Positions 11,032 through 19,705 of a stretch of DNA of 64,000 bases are shown here, piece after piece. Made by a program: the position numbers and the translations under genes. Under the pieces are notes generated by a model. The model did no database searches, had not been told where the DNA came from, and worked only from the letters and a program-made list of their open reading frames with translations. Source of the stretch: Mycobacterium sp. ITM-2016-00318 (lineage in GTDB: Bacteria; Actinomycetota; Actinomycetes; Mycobacteriales; Mycobacteriaceae); NCBI RefSeq assembly GCF_002968285.2, contig NZ_CP134400.1, forward strand, positions 434,001 to 498,000, read 5' to 3'. Every line of letters begins with the position of its first letter. The stretch's first letter is position 1.

Positions 11032-11931
11032 GTGCGCGCTCTAGTCGCCCTGCTGTCAGCGGTCGCACTCCTGATGGCATCGGCATGCTCACGCGACGAC
11101 GACAGCACAGACCCGTACGCCGTGCAGACCGCCGCGATCGGCGAATCGCTTGCCGTGCTCGGCTGGAACATCTCGCTGGCCAATCTGCGGTTCGACGGTG
11201 ACTACGTGCTGTTCGACATCGACGCATCGCCGACCGAGGCCGACAAGCCGCATGCCAAACCCAACGACATCCGGTTCGGGCTCTACGGCGCGCTCGCGCA
11301 CCCTTTGGAGGCGAACGCGATCGGCGGGTGTCGCGACGTGACCAGCCTCGCGGTGCAGCCCGCGGCCGCGCCGACCCCCAACCAGCTCTCCGGCACGGTG
11401 TGCATCGGGCCGATGCGCGACCAGGCCCAGGTGCGTGGCGTGTACGCGTACTCGCCGAAGGACCGGATGGCCGGTACGACCGTCTCCTACGGCGCGGCCT
11501 ATCCGGTCGGGGTGCCGCAGACCAACGATAACGACGCGGGGCTGTCGGTCAGCACGACGAGCGTCGACGCGTTCCGTGCCGACGGCGCCCAGCTGGACCC
11601 CACCGCGCTCGGCGACCCGAATGCGTTCAACGGCAAGGGCTACATGCTGCTCGGACTCGAAATCAGCGGCGTGGCAGCGCGATACCGCGACCAGTCCGCG
11701 GCGCGGGGCGGCCCGCTGATGGTGCTGGCCGCACCGACACTGCCCGCACCCGGCCTGTCGCACGCGTGCGACGTCTACGGCGCGTCGCTGCTGGTGCTGC
11801 CCGACGCGTCGCTGAACGCCGTCCAGATTCGGGCATCGCTGTGCACGCAGGGCGAGATGAACGCCGCACTGCTCTATGCGTCGGTGTCGCTCGTCGGCAC
11901 GCACGCCGCGCTGTGGACCAAGAATGACTGA
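11032..11931 (+). CDS. Putative lipoprotein of unknown function (Rv0381c-like position)
   Basis: A 299-residue protein that starts with GTG and a short signal sequence ending in MASAC (Cys19), a plausible though not ideal lipobox, followed by an acidic SRDDDS stretch. The mature part is predicted to be extracytoplasmic and beta-rich, with two cysteine-containing segments (GGCRDV, GTVCIG). No catalytic motif was recognised. It lies six bases after the SDR gene and overlaps the RNA methyltransferase gene by eight bases, in the same order as Rv0381c-Rv0380c. Confidence 0.75.
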   Translation: MRALVALLSAVALLMASACSRDDDSTDPYAVQTAAIGESLAVLGWNISLANLRFDGDYVLFDIDASPTEADKPHAKPNDIRFGLYGALAHPLEANAIGGCRDVTSLAVQPAAAPTPNQLSGTVCIGPMRDQAQVRGVYAYSPKDRMAGTTVSYGAAYPVGVPQTNDNDAGLSVSTTSVDAFRADGAQLDPTALGDPNAFNGKGYMLLGLEISGVAARYRDQSAARGGPLMVLAAPTLPAPGLSHACDVYGASLLVLPDASLNAVQIRASLCTQGEMNAALLYASVSLVGTHAALWTKND

Positions 11932-12565
11932 CGCGGGACCGACGGAGTGGGGTGAGACCGCGGGCGTCGGCCCGTGGAACTGCGACCCGCCTGATGACCC
12001 CCGCTACGACCCCGCACTGCTGCGCGACGGCGATACCCGCAACGTCGTCGACGCGTACCGCTACTGGACGCGGGAGGCGATCGTCGCCGACATCGACGGG
12101 CGCCGCCATCCGCTGCACATCGCGATCGAGAACTTCGGCAACGACGCCAACATCGGTTCGGTGGTGCGCACGGCCAACGCGTTCGCCGTCGACACCGTGC
12201 ACATCGTCGGGCGGCGGCGCTGGAACCGCCGCGGCGCCATGGTCACCGACCGCTATCAGCGGCTGCGCCACCACGACACCACCGCAGACCTGCTGACGTT
12301 CGCATCCGATGCCGGGCTGACCGTGGTCGCCGTGGACAACGTGCCCGGCGCGCGGCGCATCGAGGAAACCCCGCTTCCCCTGGCCTGCCTGCTGGTGTTC
12401 GGGCAGGAAGGCCCCGGCATCACCGACGACACGAGGACCGGCGCCGAACTAACCGTGTCGATCGCCCAGTTCGGTTCCACACGCAGCGTCAACGCGGGCG
12501 TCGCCGCCGGTATCGCGATGCACACCTGGATCGTTCAGCATGCCGACCTCGGACTCGCCTGGTAG
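11924..12565 (+). CDS. SpoU/TrmH-family (SPOUT) RNA methyltransferase (Rv0380c homologue)
   Basis: A 213-residue SPOUT methyltransferase. The three motifs are present: NFGNDANIGSVVRTANAF (motif 1, with the Asn and Arg of 2'-O-ribose methylases), LLVFGQEGPGI (motif 2) and SVNAGVAAGIAMH (motif 3, the knot that binds S-adenosylmethionine). It probably methylates a ribose in tRNA or rRNA; the site is not known. It overlaps the upstream lipoprotein gene by eight bases. Its last 117 bases are also covered by the convergent MFS gene. Confidence 0.88.
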   Translation: MTDAGPTEWGETAGVGPWNCDPPDDPRYDPALLRDGDTRNVVDAYRYWTREAIVADIDGRRHPLHIAIENFGNDANIGSVVRTANAFAVDTVHIVGRRRWNRRGAMVTDRYQRLRHHDTTADLLTFASDAGLTVVAVDNVPGARRIEETPLPLACLLVFGQEGPGITDDTRTGAELTVSIAQFGSTRSVNAGVAAGIAMHTWIVQHADLGLAW

Positions 12566-14035
12566 CCGCGCGCGCAGCAGCATCCAGACGGCCGCGGCGG
12601 AGATCAGCATCAGTGCCGACCCGACACCGGAGGCGATCGCCAGGCCGTTGGTGAAGGCTTCCTTGGCCGCTGTCAGCAGCGCTTCGCTCTGGGCGGCGGG
12701 CAGTGTTTCGGCCACGTGGATCGCCGCCGACAACGAGTCGCGGGCATGGCTCTCGACGGCGGGCGGGATGCCGGCCGGAACCGCGAAGCCGCGGTACACG
12801 CTCGTGACGATCGAACCGAGCGTCGCGATGCCGAGCGCCATGCCCAGCTCGTAGGCGGTTTCCGAAACCGCGGCCGCGGCGCCTGCGCGCTCCTTTTCGA
12901 CGCTGGCCAAAATGACGTCGCTGGCCACGGTGAACGCCAGGCCGAGCCCGACGCCGACAAGGAACAATGCGGTGCCCAGCGGCAGGTAGGGCGTCGACGG
13001 TGTGAGGAAGGTCAGCGACGCCATCGCCACGCCGACGAGGGCGAGGCCTGCGGTGAGCACGGCCCGTGACGACCAGTAGCGAACGGCGACGCCTGCGAGC
13101 ACACCGAAGATCGTCGCGGTCACGGCGGCAGGCAGCTCGGCGAGCCCGGCTTTCAATGGCCCGTATCCGTGCACCAGCTGGAAGAACTGCGACAGGAAGA
13201 ACACCAGGCCCGACAGCCCGAGCACCGAAAGAAGGTTCGCGGCCACCACGCCGGAGAACGCGCGGTTACCGAACAACCGGACGTCGATCAGCGGCGCGGG
13301 CAGTCGCAACTGTCTGCGGACGAACACGATCAGCGCCGCGGCGCCGAGTGCGCCCGCCGCCAGCACGTCGGGCCGGACGCCAAGCGCAGCGCCTTCTTTG
13401 ATGGCGTAGACGACGCCGAGCATGCCGACCATCGACAGGCCGACGCTCGGCAGGTCCCACGGCCCTGGCTGCGGGTTGCGGTGTTCGGGCAGCAGCAGGA
13501 CGCCACCGATGAGCAGCACGACCATCACGGGCACGTTGATCAGGAACACTGAGCCCCACCAGAAGTGCTCGAGCAGGATGCCGCCGAGAACAGGCCCGAA
13601 CGCGGCGCCTGCCGAGAAGGCCGCTGCCCAGATGCCAACGGCGACACTGCGTTCCCTCGCGTCGGGGAAGAGCCCGCGGATCAGCGCGAGCGTGGCGGGG
13701 GTCAGCGTCGCGCCCGCTACGCCGAGCATCGCGCGCGACGCAATCAGCATCTCGGCGCTGCTCGAATACGCGGTGATGACCGACACGAGCGCGAATGCCG
13801 TTGCACCGCAGAGCAGAAGCTTCTTGTGGCCGATTCGGTCACCGAGGCTGCCCATGCTGATCAGGAGGGCGGCGAGCACGAATGAGTAGATGTCGCCGAT
13901 CCACAGGATCTGGGTGAAACTGGCGCCGAGGTCTTCGCCGATGAAGGGCGTGGCAAGGGCCAGCACAGTCCCGTCGACGCCGATCAGCAGGACGGCGAGG
14001 GTGAGGACACCGAGGGCGAGCCAGCGGCGGGTCAT
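12449..14035 (-). CDS. MFS multidrug efflux transporter (DHA2, 14-TM type)
   Basis: A 528-residue drug:H+ antiporter. It has about 14 hydrophobic helices, motif A (GSLGDRIGHKK) after TM2, and the LTPATLALI and GPVLGG segments typical of the EmrB/QacA branch. Export of hydrophobic drugs or metabolites is inferred from the family. The ATG overlaps the stop of the tetR gene (ATGA), so the two are co-transcribed and translationally coupled. The frame runs 117 bases into the 3' end of the convergent RNA methyltransferase gene; the last 35 or so residues are hydrophilic and unlike the family. Confidence 0.9.
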   Translation of the reverse strand: MTRRWLALGVLTLAVLLIGVDGTVLALATPFIGEDLGASFTQILWIGDIYSFVLAALLISMGSLGDRIGHKKLLLCGATAFALVSVITAYSSSAEMLIASRAMLGVAGATLTPATLALIRGLFPDARERSVAVGIWAAAFSAGAAFGPVLGGILLEHFWWGSVFLINVPVMVVLLIGGVLLLPEHRNPQPGPWDLPSVGLSMVGMLGVVYAIKEGAALGVRPDVLAAGALGAAALIVFVRRQLRLPAPLIDVRLFGNRAFSGVVAANLLSVLGLSGLVFFLSQFFQLVHGYGPLKAGLAELPAAVTATIFGVLAGVAVRYWSSRAVLTAGLALVGVAMASLTFLTPSTPYLPLGTALFLVGVGLGLAFTVASDVILASVEKERAGAAAAVSETAYELGMALGIATLGSIVTSVYRGFAVPAGIPPAVESHARDSLSAAIHVAETLPAAQSEALLTAAKEAFTNGLAIASGVGSALMLISAAAVWMLLRARLPGESEVGMLNDPGVHRDTGGDARVDAACGTELGDRHG

Positions 14036-14574
14036 GAGGTACTCACTCCATACAGAAGTAGTTCGGTGATGATGTGCTCGAAGTCGCGAGCCGCGACGCG
14101 GCCGACCTGTATGGACCAGCCCGCGCCGGCGGCGAGGCTGTACAACGCCTCGGTGAGCCAGGTGGCGGTGAGGTCGGGCCGGAACTCGCCCGCGCGCTGG
14201 CCACGGGTGAACAGCGCGGTGATCTCCTCGTCGATGGCCGCCCAGCCGTGCATCGACTGGTCGGGGTCGATCTCCTGGCTCTGGCTGTAGAGCAGTGCCA
14301 GGTAGGGCGACACCCGCTGGAAGGCGGTGATCAGCCTGCGCAGCGCCGCCGTGGCCGAATCCTCGTCGAGACGGGCGGTTTTCAGCGCGTTGCGCATCTC
14401 GTCGATCGCGAGCTCGTCGAGTGCCTGCATCAGCGCGGGCTTACCCGAGAAGTGGCGATGCAGGGTCGCGCGGCTCACCCCGACCGCGGTCGCGATCTCG
14501 TCCTGGGTGGCGTTGGGTCTGCGGCCCAGGAAGTCGGCGGCAGCGCGAAGCAGACCGTCGCGATCGAGAGACAT
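14032..14574 (-). CDS. TetR-family repressor of the adjacent MFS gene
   Basis: A 180-residue TetR regulator. The N-terminal helix-turn-helix reads ATQDEIATAVGVSRATLHRHF, with the signature VSRATLHRHF; the C-terminal two thirds is a ligand-binding all-helical domain. I chose the ATG at 14572-14574: the open frame extends further, but a -10 element and the operator lie immediately upstream of this ATG. It is co-transcribed with the MFS efflux gene and very probably represses both through the TGAGAC repeats. Confidence 0.88.
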   Translation of the reverse strand: MSLDRDGLLRAAADFLGRRPNATQDEIATAVGVSRATLHRHFSGKPALMQALDELAIDEMRNALKTARLDEDSATAALRRLITAFQRVSPYLALLYSQSQEIDPDQSMHGWAAIDEEITALFTRGQRAGEFRPDLTATWLTEALYSLAAGAGWSIQVGRVAARDFEHIITELLLYGVSTS

Positions 14575-14611
14575 GAGACAACTATAGCTCAAATGAGACG
14601 ATAATGTCTCA
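14574..14611. promoter_or_regulatory. TetR operator and leaderless promoter of the tetR-MFS pair
   Basis: TGAGAC (14594-14599), six bases, GTCTCA (14606-14611) forms a perfect 6-bp palindrome. A third TGAGAC half-site lies at 14574-14579, exactly 20 bases from the first. On the minus strand TATAGT (14581-14586) is a good -10 element that ends six bases before the ATG, which predicts a leaderless transcript beginning at the A of the start codon. The half-sites flank this -10, fitting autorepression. Confidence 0.65.
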
Positions 14612-14667
14612 ACCCGTTTGACCGGGCACGCTCCACCGCCGGGGCCCATTAAGGCAGGATCAACGAC

Positions 14668-15837
14668 ATGGATCAGGTATGGGCGAATCGGGCGGCAAGC
14701 GCCGAGGCGGCGGTGATGAAGCGCCATCTGAAACGGCTGTGGCAGTTGCCCGGCACCCAGCTCGGTGTTGTCGGCTGGCCGCCCACGCGCAAGGACCTTA
14801 CGTTCGGCACCTGGCACTACTGGTGGCAGGCGCACCTGCTGGACAACCTGGTCGACGCGCAGCTGCGCGACCCGCAGCCCGAGCGGGAGAAGCGGATCAA
14901 GCGGCAGATCCGGTCACATCGACTGCGCAACAACATGTCCTGGGTGAACAGCTACTACGACGACATGGCGTGGCTGGCGCTGGCCCTCGAGCGCGCGGGC
15001 AGGCTCGTCGGCGTCGAGAAGCCAGGGGCGCTCAAGAAGCTGTGCAACCAGTTCGTCAACGCGTGGGTGCCCGAGGACGGCGGCGGCATCCCGTGGCGCA
15101 AACAGGACCAGTTCTTCAACGCGCCTGCCAACGGTCCTGCGGCCATCTTCCTCGCCCGTTACGACGACCGGCTGCGGCGCGCCCAGCAGATGGCCGACTG
15201 GATCGACGAGACCCTGATCGATCCGGAAACCCATCTGGTCTTCGACGGCATCATGGGCGGATCGCTGGTGCGCGCGCAGTACACCTACTGTCAGGGTGTG
15301 GTGCTCGGGCTGGAGACCGAACTCGCCGTGCGGACCGAGGACGCCGACCACGCGCAGCGGGTGCACCGACTGGTCGCCGCGATCGACAAGGAGATGGCTC
15401 CCGAGGGCGTCATCAAGGGTGCAGGCGGCGGCGACGGCGGACTGTTCAACGGGATCACGGCCCGCTATCTGGCGTTGGTCGTCACCGATCTGCCGAACAA
15501 TTCACCGGAAGACAAAGCGGCCATCGCCGCCGCGCGGAATATCGTGTTGAAGTCGGCGCAGGCGGCGTGGGACTACCGGCAGACCGTGGAGGGGCTGCCG
15601 CTGTTCGGCCCGTTCTGGGACCGCAATGCGGACATGCCGCTCGCGGGCGGGCAGGAGGCCCAGTTCGTCGAGGGCGCGGTCAACGCCTCCTCGTTCCCCG
15701 AGCGCGACCTGTCGGTGCAGTTGTCTGGCTGGATGCTGATGGAAGCGGCGCACGCCGTCTCCGCGAACGGAGAGAGCACATCAGGCAAGGCGAACGGAGA
15801 GAGCGCAGCAGGAGAAGAGGAGGGCACACCGGCATGA
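14668..15837 (+). CDS. Glycoside hydrolase family 76 protein (Rv0365c homologue)
   Basis: A 389-residue protein of the GH76 alpha-1,6-mannanase family. The (alpha/alpha)6-barrel signature NSYYDDMAWLALAL is at about residues 93-106, and the paired Asp residues correspond to the catalytic acids of the family. QYTYCQGVVLG is the other conserved segment. No signal peptide is seen, as in Rv0365c, so a cytosolic role is possible. The last 25 residues are an added hydrophilic tail with two ANGES repeats. It is the first gene of a four-gene operon and overlaps the next by four bases (ATGA). Substrate (mannan or related glycan) is inferred from the family. Confidence 0.85.
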   Translation: MDQVWANRAASAEAAVMKRHLKRLWQLPGTQLGVVGWPPTRKDLTFGTWHYWWQAHLLDNLVDAQLRDPQPEREKRIKRQIRSHRLRNNMSWVNSYYDDMAWLALALERAGRLVGVEKPGALKKLCNQFVNAWVPEDGGGIPWRKQDQFFNAPANGPAAIFLARYDDRLRRAQQMADWIDETLIDPETHLVFDGIMGGSLVRAQYTYCQGVVLGLETELAVRTEDADHAQRVHRLVAAIDKEMAPEGVIKGAGGGDGGLFNGITARYLALVVTDLPNNSPEDKAAIAAARNIVLKSAQAAWDYRQTVEGLPLFGPFWDRNADMPLAGGQEAQFVEGAVNASSFPERDLSVQLSGWMLMEAAHAVSANGESTSGKANGESAAGEEEGTPA

Positions 15838-17837
15838 CCGCGCACGCGTGGGGGCACCACCCGCCCGAAGGGCAGGGAGAGAGCGGAGAGGACACCGAAC
15901 CCGGGAGCTGGACACCGGATGACGACACCGTCGAGCGCGCCAATCTCACCCACTTCATGGCATGGCTGGCCGAAACCGGCCGCGGCGATTTCGGCGGCGA
16001 CTATCAGCGGCTGCTCGCGAAGTCGCTCGAGGACATCGCCTGGTTCTGGGATGCGGTGTGGCACTACTTCGACATCCGTGCGACGACGCCCCCGGAAACG
16101 GTGCTCGCCGACAGGCGAATGCCTGGGGCGCAGTGGTTTCCGGGCGCCACGCTGAACTACGCCGTTGAGGTGTTCCGGCACGAGACCGACGAATACCCCG
16201 CGTTGGTGGCAGCGGGAGAGGACGGGTCGACGGAGTGGTCGTGGGCGCGGCTGCGGTCCGAGACGGCGGCGTTCGCGAACTATCTGCGCAGGCTCGGCGT
16301 CAAGCCGGGGGACCGCGTCGTCGGATACCTGCCGAACATCGGCGAGGCCGTCGCCGCCTTCCTCGGTGCGGCCAGCGTCGGCGCGACGTGGGCGGTGTGC
16401 AACCAGGACCTCGCCGTCGACGGCGTGGTCGCGCGGCTCGGCCAGCTCGAGCCGTCGGTGCTGGTGGCCAGCGACGGCTCGGTGTATGCGGGAAAGCGCC
16501 ATGACCGCAGCCGGGAGCTGGCCGAAATCCGGTCCAAGCTTCCGACGTTGAAGGCGACGGTGGTGGTACCCCGGCTGGGTGACGAAACGACTGACGCAGA
16601 CATCACGCCGTGGTCCGACGTGCTCGCACTCGACGCGCCTCTGGAGATCACCCCCGTGCCGTTCGCGCATCCGCTGTGGGTGTTGTTCTCCTCCGGGACC
16701 ACCGGAACGCCGAAGGGCATCGTGCACGGCCACGGCGGCGTGGTGCTCGAGCACCTCAAGTATCTGAGCCTGCATGCCGACCTCAATCCCGGTGAACGCT
16801 TCTGCTGGTACTCCACGACCAGCTGGATGATGTGGAACCTGCTCGTCAGCGGACTGCTGGTCGGTGCGACGGTGGTGCTCTACGACGGCAGCCCGACCTT
16901 TCCGCAGACCGACGGCATGTGGAAGATCGTCGCCGACCACGACGTCGCGTTGTTCGGCGCGGGCGCAGGCTATTTCCTCGGCTGCGCCAAGGAGGACTTG
17001 CATCCCGGGAAGGATTACGACCTTGCCGCGCTGCGCGGCATCGGATCGACGGGTTCGCCGCTGCCCGCATCGGGCTTCCGGTGGATTCAGGAGGGCGTCG
17101 GCCGGCCCGTGCCCGTCATGTCGATGAGCGGAGGCACCGACGTGGTGACCGCCTTCATCGGCGGCTGCCCGCTTGTCCCGATCCGGGCGGGCGAGCTGAA
17201 CGTCATCTGCCTCGGCGCCGATGTGCAGGCGTGGACCGATGCGAACACGCCCGTGGTCGGCGAGGCGGGCGAGCTGGTCATCACCCAGCCGATGCCGTCG
17301 ATGCCGGTGTTCTTCTGGAACGACGCCGACGGCAGCCGCTACCGCAGCGCGTACTTCGACAAGTACCCCGGCATCTGGTGCCATGGCGACTGGATAACCA
17401 TTACCGATCGTAATTCGGTTGTGGTACATGGCCGTTCGGATGCCACATTGAACCGGATGGGTGTTCGGATGGGCAGCGCCGAGATCTACAACGCGGTGGA
17501 AGCGCTGGCCGAGGTGGCGGACTGTCTCGTGGTGGGGGTGGAGAAGGACGACGGCGGCTACTGGATGCCGTTGTTCGTCCACCTCGCCGGGGACGCGGAA
17601 CTGGACGACGAGCTTCGCGGCAAGATCACCGCCGCCATCCGCACAGGTGCGTCGCCGCGCCACGTCCCCGACGACATCCTCGGCGTGCCCGGCATTCCGC
17701 GCACCATGACGGGTAAGCGACTGGAGATCCCGATCAAGCGAATCTTGCTCGGCGCCAAGCCTGCCGACGTGGTCTCGGCGAGCGCCGTCGACAAGCCCGA
17801 CCTGCTCGCCGTCTTCGCGGAGCACGCCCGGGCGTGA
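15834..17837 (+). CDS. aacS: Acetoacetyl-CoA synthetase
   Basis: A 667-residue acyl-adenylating enzyme that activates acetoacetate to acetoacetyl-CoA. It has the AMP-binding motif SSGTTGTPKGIVHG near residue 286, the MSMSGGTDV segment, the HGDWI motif and the C-terminal PRTMTGKRLE loop, whose Lys (about 625) drives adenylation. N-terminal FWDAVWHYF and GAQWFPGATLNYA are typical of AacS and distinguish it from acetyl-CoA synthetase. The ATG overlaps the GH76 stop, preceded by an AGGAGGG-like site. The N-terminal 25 residues are Gly/Glu-rich and variable. Together with NhaA downstream it forms a translationally coupled set. Confidence 0.92.
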   Translation: MTAHAWGHHPPEGQGESGEDTEPGSWTPDDDTVERANLTHFMAWLAETGRGDFGGDYQRLLAKSLEDIAWFWDAVWHYFDIRATTPPETVLADRRMPGAQWFPGATLNYAVEVFRHETDEYPALVAAGEDGSTEWSWARLRSETAAFANYLRRLGVKPGDRVVGYLPNIGEAVAAFLGAASVGATWAVCNQDLAVDGVVARLGQLEPSVLVASDGSVYAGKRHDRSRELAEIRSKLPTLKATVVVPRLGDETTDADITPWSDVLALDAPLEITPVPFAHPLWVLFSSGTTGTPKGIVHGHGGVVLEHLKYLSLHADLNPGERFCWYSTTSWMMWNLLVSGLLVGATVVLYDGSPTFPQTDGMWKIVADHDVALFGAGAGYFLGCAKEDLHPGKDYDLAALRGIGSTGSPLPASGFRWIQEGVGRPVPVMSMSGGTDVVTAFIGGCPLVPIRAGELNVICLGADVQAWTDANTPVVGEAGELVITQPMPSMPVFFWNDADGSRYRSAYFDKYPGIWCHGDWITITDRNSVVVHGRSDATLNRMGVRMGSAEIYNAVEALAEVADCLVVGVEKDDGGYWMPLFVHLAGDAELDDELRGKITAAIRTGASPRHVPDDILGVPGIPRTMTGKRLEIPIKRILLGAKPADVVSASAVDKPDLLAVFAEHARA

Positions 17838-19705
17838 GCGTCGACGCGGGACAGGAGAACGCAGGCGGCTTCCCGCGTATCGTCCGGATGCTGCCCACCC
17901 GCTTCAGCCGAGACCCGAAGGGCAGGCGCAGCACCGAGAACAGCGCTGCGGGCGTGCTGCTGCTAGCAACGGTCATCGCGATCCTGTGGGCCAATTCGCC
18001 GTGGTCCGAAACCTATTGGGCGCTGCTGGACACCCACATCGGCTTCAGCTTCGGCGACATGCACTTCGAGTTGACGGTCAAACACCTCATCAACGACGGC
18101 CTGATGACGTTCTTCTTCTTCGTCGTCGGCCTCGAGGTGATGGCGGAGTTCACGATCGGCGAGCTGACCGACCGGGCGAGGGCGGCGGTCCCGGTGCTCG
18201 CGGCCGTCGCCGGTCTCGCGGTGCCCGCCATGATCTTCCTGCTGATCAACAGCTCGGGAGAGAACGTGAACGCATGGGGTGTGGTGATATCGACCGACAC
18301 CGCCTTCCTGATCGGTGCGCTCGCCATCATCAATCCGAAATTCCCTGCGCGGCTGCGTCTTTTCCTGCTCACGCTGGCCGTCGTCGACGACATCGGTGCG
18401 CTGTCGGTCATCGCGCTGTTCTACTCCGACAGCATCCGGATCGGGCCGCTGCTGGTGGCCGCGCTCCTGATCGTGGCGATCGCATTGGTGCGGTACCTTC
18501 CCGCGGGCCGCGGCGCCGCTTACGCCGTCATCGGCTTCGTGCTGTGGGCCGCGCTCTACTTGGGCGGAGTGCATCCGACGCTCGCCGGTGTCGCGATCGC
18601 TCTGCTGATCCCGGTGTTCACTCCGGAGCGCAGGCAGGTGGAGGAGACTGTCGAGTTGATCAGCGCTTTCCGGCAGTCGCCGAATTCCGAGTACGCCCGT
18701 GCGGCCAGTCGCGGCCTGCGGGAGTCGATCTCCATCAACGAGCGGTTGCAGACCCAGTTCGGGCCGTACGTGTCGTTCGTCGTGCTGCCGTTGTTCGCCC
18801 TGGTCAACGCCGGGGTCAGGTTGACAGCGGAGACGATGTCGGCGGCGATGCGGTCGCCGCTGACGTGGGGCATCGTCGGCGGCCTCGTGCTCGGCAAGTT
18901 CATCGGCATCACCGGGGCCACATGGCTTGTGGCGCGGCTCGGTTGGGGTGAGCTCGCGCCCGGCCTGACGCTGCGCCGGGTCGCAGGCGGGGCGGCGCTG
19001 TCCGGAATAGGTTTCACCATCTCGCTTTTCATCATCGACATCGCGATCGACGATCCGCTGCGCCAGGACGAGGCGCGCGTCGGCGTGCTGCTCGCCTCGC
19101 TGCTGGCGTTTTTGCTCGGTTGGGCCATCTTCCGGATCACCGACTGGCTCAGCCCGCCAGAGGCGGTCGGGATGAAGCTGGTCAGGCCCGTCGACCCCGA
19201 GCGCGACCACATTCGCGGGAATCCCGATGCGGCGTTGACGCTGGTCGAGTACGGCGACTTCGAGTGCCCGTTCTGCAGTCGTGCAACGGGATCGATCGAC
19301 CAGGTGCGCGATCACTTCGGCGACGAATTGATCTACGTGTGGCGACATCTGCCGTTGGAGCGGGTTCATCCGCGCGCGTTCGACGCGGCGCGGGCCAGCG
19401 AGGCGGCCGCGCTGCAGGGCAGGTTCTGGGAGATGGCACGCACGATGTTCGCCCATCCCGACGACCTGGAGTGGTCGGACATGTACCGCTACGCCGTCAA
19501 CGTCGGCTGCGATATCGAGCGGTTCGACAAGGACGTGCGCGTGCACGCGTCGAAGGTGTTGCACCGGGTCGGCGACGACGTGCAGGACGCCGAGGTGATG
19601 GACCTCAACTCGACACCGACGTTCTTCGTCAACGGCAAGCGGCACAAGGGGCCATGGGACGCCGCGAGTTTGATCCGGGCGCTCGAGGAGGGCCGACATG
19701 CGTGA
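17834..19705 (+). CDS. nhaA: NhaA Na+/H+ antiporter fused to a DsbA-like thioredoxin domain
   Basis: A 623-residue fusion. Residues 1-435 are an NhaA antiporter with about 11-12 helices; VVDDIGAL near residue 184 holds the Asp-Asp pair that binds Na+/H+, and FFFFVVGLEV is the NhaA signature. After a short linker, residues 445-620 form a DsbA-type thioredoxin fold with active site CPFC near residue 477 and the cis-Pro segment STPTFFVNG. The start is GTG inside the stop of aacS (GTGA). Such fusions are known in actinobacteria. The role of the redox domain, and its side of the membrane, are not settled by sequence. Confidence 0.93.
   Translation: MSVDAGQENAGGFPRIVRMLPTRFSRDPKGRRSTENSAAGVLLLATVIAILWANSPWSETYWALLDTHIGFSFGDMHFELTVKHLINDGLMTFFFFVVGLEVMAEFTIGELTDRARAAVPVLAAVAGLAVPAMIFLLINSSGENVNAWGVVISTDTAFLIGALAIINPKFPARLRLFLLTLAVVDDIGALSVIALFYSDSIRIGPLLVAALLIVAIALVRYLPAGRGAAYAVIGFVLWAALYLGGVHPTLAGVAIALLIPVFTPERRQVEETVELISAFRQSPNSEYARAASRGLRESISINERLQTQFGPYVSFVVLPLFALVNAGVRLTAETMSAAMRSPLTWGIVGGLVLGKFIGITGATWLVARLGWGELAPGLTLRRVAGGAALSGIGFTISLFIIDIAIDDPLRQDEARVGVLLASLLAFLLGWAIFRITDWLSPPEAVGMKLVRPVDPERDHIRGNPDAALTLVEYGDFECPFCSRATGSIDQVRDHFGDELIYVWRHLPLERVHPRAFDAARASEAAALQGRFWEMARTMFAHPDDLEWSDMYRYAVNVGCDIERFDKDVRVHASKVLHRVGDDVQDAEVMDLNSTPTFFVNGKRHKGPWDAASLIRALEEGRHA

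Noticed and set aside
14679..15833. N-terminal 385-residue extension in frame with acetoacetyl-CoA synthetase
   Set aside because: It is an alternate frame of the GH76 gene with Arg/Ala-rich composition, and the ATGA overlap marks the real start.
15573..17825. 750-residue open frame antisense to aacS
   Set aside because: High-GC shadow frame with His/Arg-rich composition and no domain.
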